From assembly GCA_002007315.1 (NCBI GenBank), contig LNZQ01000049.1:1-38845 (forward strand): a DNA stretch of 38,845 nt. Reading direction: 5' to 3'. The notes beneath the pieces are model-generated. The model did no database searches, was not told the origin of the DNA, and saw only the letters and a list, made by a program, of their open reading frames with translations. The stretch's first letter is position 1. Every line of letters begins with the position of its first letter. The translations under genes and the position numbers were made by a program. The stretch comes from Epulopiscium sp. Nele67-Bin004 (GTDB taxonomy: Bacteria; Bacillota_A; Clostridia; Lachnospirales; Cellulosilyticaceae). This document shows positions 31,677 to 38,845 of this stretch, piece after piece.

Positions 31677-34600
31677 GTGATAAATTTTACTGAGGCAAAA
31701 GGCAATATCGGATTATATGATAGTAGTTTTGAACATGACAATTGCGGAATAGGAGCAGTTGTAGATATAAAAGGAAGAAAGACGCATCAAACTGTTATTG
31801 ATGCTTTAAAAATTGTTGAAACTCTTGAACATAGAGCAGGGCAAGATGCAAGTGGGGAAACAGGTGATGGTGTTGGAATTATGGTGCAAGTAAGCCATAA
31901 ATTTTTTAGTAAGGAAGCAAAAAAACTTGGATATAAAATAGGAAATGAACGTGAATATGGGGTAGGAATGTTCTTTTTTCCACAAAATGAAAATACTCGC
32001 AAGCAAGAAATGAAATTATTTGAAATGATTGCAAAAAAAGAAGGTGGGCAATTTTTAGGGTGGCGACAAGTGCCAGTTGACACAGCAGTTATAGGGAAAG
32101 TTGCATTTGATTGTATGCCATCAATTTGGCAAGCGTTTCTTAAAAAGCCAAAAAACATTAAAGAAGGTGCAGATTTTGACCGTAAGCTATATTTGATTAG
32201 ACGTGTATTTGAGCAGGCTAAAACAGCTGACACTTACGTTTGTAGTTTATCAAGCAGAACAATTGTATATAAAGGTATGTTTTTGGTTGCACAACTTGGT
32301 CAGTTTTATTTAGATTTGATGGACGAAGATTATGTTTCGGCAATTGGTATGGTTCATAGCCGTTTCTCAACTAACACTATGCCTAGCTGGAAACGTGCAC
32401 ACCCAAATAGAATGATACTTCACAACGGTGAAATTAACACAATTAAAGGGAACGCTGACCTTATGATTGCACGTGAAGAAACAGTTACAAGCGATTACTT
32501 AGGTAAAGAAATAGAAAAAGTTTTCCCAATTGTTGACCTTGAAGGGTCTGATAGTGCGATGCTTGATAACTCGCTGGAGTTTATGGTTATGAATGGGCTA
32601 GATTTACCGCAAGCTGTTATGGCGACTATTCCTGAACCATGGGCAAATGATAATCAAATGTCTAAAACTAAGCGTGATTTTTATGCATATTATGCAACAA
32701 TGATTGAACCTTGGGACGGTCCAGCTGCGATATTATTTAGCGATGGGGACGTTATGGGTGCAATACTTGACCGAAATGGACTTAGACCGTCAAGATATTA
32801 TGTAACGAAAGATGATAGACTTATTTTGTCAAGCGAAGTAGGGGTTCTACCTATTGCAGAAAAAAATGTTGAACTTAAAGACAGACTTCGCCCAGGAAAA
32901 ATGTTGTTAGTTGACCTAAACAAAGGTGAACTGATTGATGATAGCAATTTAAAGGAAGATTATGCGACAAGACAACCTTATGGGGAATGGCTTGACAAGT
33001 ATTTAGTGTCACTTGCATCACTGCAAATACCAGCTATTAGACCAGTTGAATATTCAGATGAGGAGCTTTTAAGACTTCAAAAAGCTTTTGGATATGGTTA
33101 TGAAGATACGACAGAGTGTATTTTGGCGATGGCTAAAAACGGTATTGAGTCGACAGGGGCAATGGGTGATGACACTCCGCTTGCACCATTAAGCGAAAAT
33201 CAACCTAAACTTGCAAATTACTTTAAGCAACGTTTCGCACAAGTTACAAATCCACCAATTGATGCGATACGTGAAAAAGTTGTTACAGATACAAGTGTAT
33301 ACATCGGTGCAAAAGGTAACATATTGATGGAACAACCTGAAAACTGTCGTGCTCTAAAAGTAAGCAACCCGATTTTGACAGAAGTTGACTTGCTAAAAAT
33401 TAAGCATATGAACAAAGCAGGATTTAAAATAGTTACAGTTTCTATACTATACTACAAAAATCAGAACTTGCACAAAGCGTTGGAGCAAATGTTAGTTGAA
33501 GTTGATAGAGCTTATCGTGATGGGGCAAATGTAGTTATATTATCGGATAGAGGCGTTGATGAATATCACAAAGCGATACCATCACTGCTTGCAGTTTCGG
33601 CAGTTTCAAGCCACCTTGTAAAAACTCGCAAACGTACGGCACTAACGATTGTTCTTGAAAGTGCAGACCCTAGAGACGTGCATGATTTTGCGACGTTGCT
33701 TGGATTTGGTGCAGCAGCCGTGAACCCATATCTTGCACACAACACGATAAAAGATTTGGTAGACAAAAAGCTACTAAACAAAGATTATTATGTTGCTGTA
33801 AGTGATTATAACAAAGCCGTAATCGATGGGATAGTAAAAATTGCGTCAAAAATGGGAATTTCAACTATCCAAAGTTATCAAGGAAGTAGAATTTTTGAAG
33901 CTGTAGGTATTTCTTCAAAAGTTATCGAAAAATATTTCGTTGGAACGCCAACACGTGTTGAGGGGATAGATCTTGACGATATTGAAGATGATGTAAGCGT
34001 GCATCACAAAGCAGCGTTTGACCCACTTTCACTTGACACGTCAAGCCAACTTGAAAGCAACGGTATACACAAAATGCGTGCAGGTAAAGCAGACCATTTG
34101 TATACACCAGAAACGTTATTTATGTTGCAACAAGCAGTTAGAACTGGTGATTATGACTTGTTTAAACAATATACGAGTAAAGTTAACAACGGACATGTAA
34201 GTCATTTGCGTAGTTTGCTAGACTTTAAGTTTATGGAAGACGGCGGAATTGATATAAATGAAGTTGAAGACGAGAGAGAAATTGTTAAACGATTTAGCAC
34301 AGGACCTATGAGCTATGGTGCATTAAGTAAAGAGGCACATGAAACGCTTGCAATTGCTATGAACAACCTTGGAGCAAAAAGCAACACAGGTGAAGGTGGC
34401 GAGGAAGAAGAACGTTACAAAGTTGTTCCAAATGAGCCAAACCGCAACAGTGCTGTAAAACAAGTTGCATCAGCTAGATTTGGGGTAACAAGCAAATATT
34501 TAGTTAGTGCGAGAGAAATCCAAATTAAAATTGCACAAGGGGCAAAACCTGGAGAAGGTGGACATTTGCCAGGAGCAAAAGTTTATCCTTGGGTTGCAAA

Positions 34601-36239
34601 AACTAGATATTCAACACCAGGGGTAGGGCTTATAAGTCCGCCACCACACCATGATATTTATTCAATTGAAGACTTGGCACAGCTTATTTATGACTTGAAA
34701 AATGCAAACCGTCATGCAACAATTTCAGTAAAACTTGTTTCAGATGCAGGTGTTGGAACGGTTGCAGCAGGTGTTGCAAAAGCTGGGGCAGGGCACATCA
34801 CTATAAGTGGATATGACGGTGGAACAGGTGCTGCACCAAAAACATCTATATTAAACGCAGGTATGCCTTGGGAACTTGGAGTTGCGGAAATTCACCAAAC
34901 GCTTATAATGAACGGGCTTAGAAGCCGTATCAAACTTGAGGCAGACAGCAAGATGATGAGTGGGCGTGACCTTGCAGTTGCGGCGATGCTTGGAGCGGAG
35001 CAATTTTCATTCTCGACAGGTCCATTAGTGGCTATTGGCTGTGTTATGATGAGAGTTTGTAACCTTGATACGTGTCCGACAGGGGTTGCAACGCAAAATC
35101 CAGAACTTAGAAGTAGATACACTGGTAAGCCTGAATACGTTGAAAACTTTATGTTGTTTATGGCTAGAGAACTTCGTGAGTTTATGGCGAAACTTGGGGT
35201 TAGAACAGTTGAAGAACTTGTTGGACGCGTAGATTTACTTGAGATGAGAAAAGATAACTTAACTAAACGTGCAAGCAAAATTGACTTATCAAGATTGTTA
35301 TTTAACCCGTTGGTTGAGGACAATTGCGTAAGTTATAGAGAAGGCGATAAATACGACTTCAAACTTGAGTCAACTACGGATATGGCTAAAATTATACCAG
35401 GGTTTAAATCGGCGTTTGAAAAAGGAATGAAAAAAGCTATCAAAATTGATGTAAACAATTTGGATAGAAGTCTTGGGACAATTTTTGGATCTGAAATAAC
35501 AAAACGCTATCAAAATGAGCTTGAGGACGACACATTTACTGTAAAATGTACAGGAAGTGTTGGGCAAAGTTTTGGGGCATTTATTCCTAAAGGGTTGACG
35601 CTTGAATTAACAGGTGATACAAATGACTATTTAGGTAAAGGTCTATCTGGTGGTCAAATAATTGTGTATCCATCTAAAGATGCAACTTTTGATAAGAGTA
35701 CAAACATCGTAACTGGAAACGTTGCATTGTATGGCGCAACTCAAGGTAAAGTATACATCAGCGGTGTTGCTGGAGAGCGTTTCGGGGTTAGAAACTCAGG
35801 AGCTACGGCAGTTGTTGAAGGTGTTGGTGACCACGGTTGTGAATATATGACAGGTGGAATGGTCGTTGTGCTTGGAAGAACGGGCAAAAACTTTGGGGCA
35901 GGTATGTCTGGAGGGATTGCGTATGTGCTTGATGAACACAATGAGTTTTATTTAAGAGTAAATAAAGCGATGGTATCTATTGATAAAGTTGAAGATAAAT
36001 ATGATATCAAAAACTTGAAAACTATGATAGAAGAACACGCAGAAAAAACAGGTAGCGAAAAAGCGAAACAAATACTTGATGACTTTAGCGGATATTTACC
36101 AAAGTTCAAAAAAGTGTTGCCGTTTGATTATGACAAAATGATGAGATTGATCGCTAAAATGATGGAAACAGGTTTAACTCAGGAGCAAGCACAAATTGAA
36201 GCGTTTTACAGTCTTAAAGGGAATAGGGGGTTTCCTTAG
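31677..36239 (+). CDS. gltB: Glutamate synthase large subunit, last few residues probably replaced at a contig join
   Basis: The protein of about 1520 aa transfers the glutamine amide to 2-oxoglutarate. It begins with a short propeptide, then the Ntn-glutaminase nucleophile Cys23 (HDNCGIGAV). The central and FMN domains follow, with the iron-sulfur Cys cluster in MRVCNLDTCPTGVATQ (about residues 1120-1135), then the C-terminal beta-helix with repeated Gly motifs (GAFIPKGLTLELTGDTNDYL, GMSGGIAYVLDE). Translation starts at a GTG nine bases after AAAGGGG. The protein is complete up to IEAFYSL; the last few residues (KGNRGFP) and the stop lie at the transition to vertebrate-like DNA, so the true end may be a few residues different. 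The small subunit gltD, expected next, is absent because the bacterial sequence stops here. Confidence 0.95.
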   Translation: MINFTEAKGNIGLYDSSFEHDNCGIGAVVDIKGRKTHQTVIDALKIVETLEHRAGQDASGETGDGVGIMVQVSHKFFSKEAKKLGYKIGNEREYGVGMFFFPQNENTRKQEMKLFEMIAKKEGGQFLGWRQVPVDTAVIGKVAFDCMPSIWQAFLKKPKNIKEGADFDRKLYLIRRVFEQAKTADTYVCSLSSRTIVYKGMFLVAQLGQFYLDLMDEDYVSAIGMVHSRFSTNTMPSWKRAHPNRMILHNGEINTIKGNADLMIAREETVTSDYLGKEIEKVFPIVDLEGSDSAMLDNSLEFMVMNGLDLPQAVMATIPEPWANDNQMSKTKRDFYAYYATMIEPWDGPAAILFSDGDVMGAILDRNGLRPSRYYVTKDDRLILSSEVGVLPIAEKNVELKDRLRPGKMLLVDLNKGELIDDSNLKEDYATRQPYGEWLDKYLVSLASLQIPAIRPVEYSDEELLRLQKAFGYGYEDTTECILAMAKNGIESTGAMGDDTPLAPLSENQPKLANYFKQRFAQVTNPPIDAIREKVVTDTSVYIGAKGNILMEQPENCRALKVSNPILTEVDLLKIKHMNKAGFKIVTVSILYYKNQNLHKALEQMLVEVDRAYRDGANVVILSDRGVDEYHKAIPSLLAVSAVSSHLVKTRKRTALTIVLESADPRDVHDFATLLGFGAAAVNPYLAHNTIKDLVDKKLLNKDYYVAVSDYNKAVIDGIVKIASKMGISTIQSYQGSRIFEAVGISSKVIEKYFVGTPTRVEGIDLDDIEDDVSVHHKAAFDPLSLDTSSQLESNGIHKMRAGKADHLYTPETLFMLQQAVRTGDYDLFKQYTSKVNNGHVSHLRSLLDFKFMEDGGIDINEVEDEREIVKRFSTGPMSYGALSKEAHETLAIAMNNLGAKSNTGEGGEEEERYKVVPNEPNRNSAVKQVASARFGVTSKYLVSAREIQIKIAQGAKPGEGGHLPGAKVYPWVAKTRYSTPGVGLISPPPHHDIYSIEDLAQLIYDLKNANRHATISVKLVSDAGVGTVAAGVAKAGAGHITISGYDGGTGAAPKTSILNAGMPWELGVAEIHQTLIMNGLRSRIKLEADSKMMSGRDLAVAAMLGAEQFSFSTGPLVAIGCVMMRVCNLDTCPTGVATQNPELRSRYTGKPEYVENFMLFMARELREFMAKLGVRTVEELVGRVDLLEMRKDNLTKRASKIDLSRLLFNPLVEDNCVSYREGDKYDFKLESTTDMAKIIPGFKSAFEKGMKKAIKIDVNNLDRSLGTIFGSEITKRYQNELEDDTFTVKCTGSVGQSFGAFIPKGLTLELTGDTNDYLGKGLSGGQIIVYPSKDATFDKSTNIVTGNVALYGATQGKVYISGVAGERFGVRNSGATAVVEGVGDHGCEYMTGGMVVVLGRTGKNFGAGMSGGIAYVLDEHNEFYLRVNKAMVSIDKVEDKYDIKNLKTMIEEHAEKTGSEKAKQILDDFSGYLPKFKKVLPFDYDKMMRLIAKMMETGLTQEQAQIEAFYSLKGNRGFP

Positions 36240-36689
36240 TGCTGACTGAGTGCTTTAGTTGTCCCACGCTTTTCTCTATCCATGATCTTTTCCTAACTCT
36301 ACACACACAACAGTTCCCATATGCATTCTGTAGGGGAAAATAGTTCAATGTTCATACTGAACATTAAAAATCAATGTCACTTGATATAATCCAGGAAGTC
36401 AAAGTTGTGTCTCTTGATGGGGTTGGATATTACGAGGAGTTCTGAGTAAGACTGACAGTGACATTCTGTTCCACAGCAGAAGTCCAGAGAAAATATTAGG
36501 CTAACGTCAGAAAGCCAAGATGGAAAACAGATTGAACAGAATCTAGAACACCATACAAAACACCAAAACACATACTAAAGTAATGAAAGAAAAGCCATGA
36601 TAATTGACAAATGTTTGTATAGGTGAAACCAAGCAACCATCACAGTGCATGGGAAGAGAAAGTGCTGAGTGCAATATTAAATATTATAG

Positions 36690-36960
36690 AAATTATTCTA
36701 AAGTGCAGTGTGCTGGATTGCAGGGTCCATGATACTGATTGCACATATATGTAAAGTGCTTTGTGCTGTTATTAATTGCACATTACCCATGGTGATTCCA
36801 CATAAAACCCAACATCAATTATGAAGTGCTTTGTGCTGATGGTGACTGCATGTTGCCCATGATGACTGCACATATATCCATGATATATTATAGATTGTAC
36901 ATTTCTCATAGTAATTGCACAATTGCCCATGATATTAATTGCACATTGCCCATTTTAACA
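36690..36960. repeat. Degenerate ~70-bp tandem repeat (satellite/minisatellite-like)
   Basis: AAGTGCTTTGTGCTG occurs at 36754 and again at 36824, 70 bases apart, and the sequence between repeats variants of TGCACATTGCCCATG with TGATTGCACA. The pattern continues in weaker form to about 36960. Such imperfect minisatellites are common in vertebrate genomes and rare in bacteria of this kind. Confidence 0.65.
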
Positions 36961-37124
36961 TGATTAAACATGATGGTCACATATCTGATTGGGGTGGTAG
37001 AGTGGTGATTACATATGGTCGCAGGTCCGGTTGGACAGCACACATAAAGCGAGGAAACAATAGGAAAAGCAGGATGGAGGCTACAAGCAGGTTAGTTATG
37101 ACTACATGTTTGATTTGCCTTGAG

Positions 37125-37409
37125 CTATCTCCTCAAAGTGATTTTAAAAGCATGATATGTGGGACATTCCCTAATCGCAAGTAGTCGGCTGTTCCAACAT
37201 TTATGCCAATAACAGAAAACACGGCATCTAAAGGGCACCTCGCAGTCCCCCCTGGCAGAGGCCCTGGTGTCCCCGCACAAGCCGCTATCTGCTCTTAGCT
37301 TAATGAACTCATTTAACAGGGGAGGTGCTAGACTACGGAGCACCTTATACATTAAAGAGGCAATTTTGAAGTGTTTAAAATTATCAAAACTTAAAACACT
37401 GTTTGGCAA
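37125..37409 (-). mobile_element. LINE-type retroelement fragment (C-terminal reverse-transcriptase polyprotein)
   Basis: On the minus strand a continuous frame encodes FKHFKIASLMYKVLRSLAPP followed by RASARGDCEVPFR and CWNSRLLAIRECPTYHAFK. I recognise this ordering as the C-terminal end of non-LTR retrotransposon polyproteins abundant in teleost fish genomes (typical form: Trp-Asn-Ser-Leu-Pro...Ile-Arg-Glu-Cys-Pro). Only this tail is present and the surrounding frame closes, so it is a decayed copy. Recognition is from memory of the pattern and was not searched. Confidence 0.65.
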
Positions 37410-37669
37410 GAATAACGCAATGGTGGAAAGAGTATTTTTTAAAAATATTTCTCTACAAGAGGCTTCTTTAATTGAGCTGTAGCTAATGTTGAAGCTCTAA
37501 TAAGCTACTGATTGTGCTGCTATGCCTAAACATGTCTTTAACCTTGAAGCCATTGTCGTTTCTCAAGTTGTGATGATGTGAAGATGATGAATAAACTGCC
37601 GCTGACACCGACTTGATTGTATATAAAAAGGTTTATTACAAAAAGTACAGCAGCATAGTTCACTCCTTA

Positions 37670-38440
37670 TTAATTATTTTTTAATCCTGCAAGAGTTTTT
37701 TCTAGTGATTTTGTATCGTCAATGTTGAATGTCTTTGCATTTGCGTCAATGACACGCACGAACCCGATGACAGTACGCTTTACGCCTACTTCGATAAATG
37801 TATCAAATCCGTCTTCAATCAGTTTATTTATGGATTGTCTAAACTTTACAGTGCTGGCTACTTGTTTTGGAATAAATTTCTTTGCTTCTGTATTATCCAT
37901 ATAATTTGCACTTACATTGCTTACAATAGGAATTGTTGGGGGTGCAAATTCAATTGGTTCAATAAACTTTTTGAGTTTATCCTTTGCTCCATCCATCATT
38001 GGGCTGTGGAATGCACCGCCAACTTTTAGTGGAATAATTCTTCTTGCACTGACTTTTAGGACTTGAGATACTTCGTCCACAGCTTCTTTTGTGCCCGATA
38101 TTGTTACTTGTTCTGGACAATTATCGTTTGCCACCACAACTTCTACTGTTGGATAATCTTTATTTACATCATCACAAACTGCATATACAGTATCAGCCTC
38201 AACGCCTAATACAGAACGCATTACACCTGGTTTTGTTGCTGCTGCTTCGGCCATACAGCTTGCTCTATAGTCAATTATTTTTAAGCATTCTTCAAAACTG
38301 AGCATTCCACTAGCTACCAATGCACTGTATTCGCCTGCACTAAACCCTGCTACAGCTTTGGGTGTGATGCCTGCTTCAATTGCTACTTGATATGCTGCCA
38401 TTGTTGTTACATAAATTGCTACTTGGGCATATCGGGTTTG
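37670..38440 (-). CDS. fabD: Malonyl-CoA:ACP transacylase, N-terminus lost at a join
   Basis: The C-terminal ~255 residues of FabD are present. FabD loads malonyl groups onto acyl carrier protein for fatty-acid synthesis. Visible are TRYAQVAIYVTTMAAYQ, the nucleophile Ser in GFSAGEYSALVASG, the catalytic His in GAFHSPMM, and the late VEVGVKRTVIGFV. Reading upstream of the internal ATG the FabD frame remains FabD-like to about 38438 and then degenerates and stops. The first ~75 residues, including the GQGAQ motif, are missing. The stop at the 3' end is natural. GC content and codon use are higher than in the main 36-kb block, so it may come from another genome. No neighbours can be inferred. 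Confidence 0.9.
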   Translation of the reverse strand, partial: QTRYAQVAIYVTTMAAYQVAIEAGITPKAVAGFSAGEYSALVASGMLSFEECLKIIDYRASCMAEAAATKPGVMRSVLGVEADTVYAVCDDVNKDYPTVEVVVANDNCPEQVTISGTKEAVDEVSQVLKVSARRIIPLKVGGAFHSPMMDGAKDKLKKFIEPIEFAPPTIPIVSNVSANYMDNTEAKKFIPKQVASTVKFRQSINKLIEDGFDTFIEVGVKRTVIGFVRVIDANAKTFNIDDTKSLEKTLAGLKNN

Positions 38441-38845
38441 ATGAATTGATTGATTTTCTCGCTGTCGAAAACGGTGTCTATGCCTTTGTTAATCTTAAAT
38501 ATAAACTGAGTTTTATTAGTGTAATTAACTGCTACGGCAGGCCAGTAGGCAATTCCATCTACGTCGTAGAGAAAGCTGCAAGCATATATCTTTTTAAAAT
38601 GGCGAGCTATCGAAGTGCCCTCAATCATTTCCTTTATGCCCGAAGAATTTATGTAGTGTTCAATTTCTATGCCTTTCTTGGCTGCGTACTCATTTATGCG
38701 TTCAAACCAGGTTTCGACCCCTTGGAAGAGCGAAATCTTAGCTCCCGAGGCGGCGAAGGCCTCCTTTCTTAGCGATAGTCCACTGCTTTTTGCTTCGTGT
38801 ATCATCTTGGACATATAGGCGAGGATGGGGTCGGCATCTTGGGCT
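38419..38845 (-). CDS. HAD-family hydrolase fragment, cut at both ends
   Basis: The frame is open to the window edge (QDADPILAYMSKM precedes the first Met), so the 5' end is outside. The visible ~140 residues match the cap/core region of a HAD-superfamily hydrolase common in gut bacteria: GVETWFERINEYAAKKG, the motif-II-like YINSSGIKEMIEGTS, FKKIYACSFLYD, and AVNYTNKTQFIFKINKG. The catalytic DxDGT motif would lie upstream, and the GDGxTD motif expected just after the last residues is missing because the frame runs into fabD sequence and stops. GC content is clearly higher than elsewhere. The last ~20 bases are shared in different frames by the two genes, marking the artificial join. Confidence 0.75.
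   Translation of the reverse strand, partial: AQDADPILAYMSKMIHEAKSSGLSLRKEAFAASGAKISLFQGVETWFERINEYAAKKGIEIEHYINSSGIKEMIEGTSIARHFKKIYACSFLYDVDGIAYWPAVAVNYTNKTQFIFKINKGIDTVFDSEKINQFIKPDMPK

Larger units (their letters stand above)
36240..37650. other. Non-bacterial (vertebrate-like, probably fish) DNA
   Basis: About 1.4 kb has no bacterial gene, no ribosome sites and frequent stops in all frames. TG/CA dinucleotides are frequent, and tandem degenerate repeats and a retroelement fragment are present. Word use differs sharply from both flanks. The left edge coincides with the end of gltB and the right edge with the end of fabD. Host DNA in a gut metagenome is the likely source. Confidence 0.75.

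Noticed and set aside
36939..37482. Open frames of 70-90 codons on both strands taken as bacterial genes
   Set aside because: No ribosome sites, and the minus-strand one matches a decayed LINE polyprotein pattern.
36240..37650. Horizontal transfer of host DNA into the bacterium
   Set aside because: The segment ends exactly where bacterial genes are cut, gltD is missing and the next genes are also chimeric; misassembly explains this more simply.
38380..38772. Plus-strand 130-codon frame near the right edge
   Set aside because: It is the antisense of the HAD hydrolase and fabD fragments, whose motifs are clear on the minus strand.

Overview
The window reads as a metagenomic scaffold from an AT-rich, endospore-forming member of the Clostridia (Firmicutes), with a foreign tail. 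Positions 1 to about 36,235 look like one genome: strong AGGAGG ribosome sites, A/T-ending codons, a complete spoIIIAA-AH operon, DapL-type lysine synthesis, and an ANTAR antiterminator beside glutamine synthetase. From about 36,240 to 37,650 the DNA is unlike bacterial DNA. It holds a degenerate 70-bp tandem repeat and a fragment resembling the reverse transcriptase of fish LINE retroelements. The simplest reading is a fish-gut symbiont (Epulopiscium-like relatives are the obvious candidates, by inference) with host DNA joined by misassembly. After it come a truncated fabD and a truncated HAD-hydrolase gene that are themselves fused out of frame, so the last 1.2 kb is a second patchwork.

Layout. 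2-1135: 5'-cut IS200/IS605-type TnpB with its right-end RNA region. 1301-7420: an unrecognised structural-protein locus. It has two small proteins (137 and 150 aa), a degenerate remnant, and a 1540-aa multi-repeat protein whose last domain is homologous to the small proteins; none has a signal peptide. 7530-10152: membrane diguanylate cyclase and a broken Rpn-family nuclease gene. 10218-15401: spoIIIA operon. 15443-19429: lipoprotein, MATE transporter and a CoA-disulfide-reductase-like enzyme with a rhodanese domain. 19504-19655: a tiny secreted-peptide gene with its own terminator. 19688-23790: hypothetical protein, dnaX (lacking its zinc module), ybaB, recR, a Uma2-like protein and a cyclophilin lipoprotein. 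23923-36239: a nitrogen block with Amt fused to PII (minus strand), then glnA, ANTAR regulator, pyrG, dapF, dapL and gltB.

How the genes work together. The nitrogen block is the most coherent system. Amt-PII brings in ammonium, GlnA and GltB assimilate it, and PyrG uses glutamine. The amt, glnA and gltB leaders share one architecture: a sigma-A-like promoter, a small hairpin at or near the predicted transcription start, a rho-independent terminator whose 5' arm overlaps that hairpin, then the ribosome site. An ANTAR-domain RNA-binding protein with a receiver lacking its phosphorylatable Asp is encoded directly after glnA, so a transcription-attenuation regulon is likely. The other candidate new system is the 1.3-7.4 kb locus, possibly a major/minor subunit pair of a self-assembling surface, spore or intracellular structure. 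No rRNA, tRNA or CRISPR array was found.
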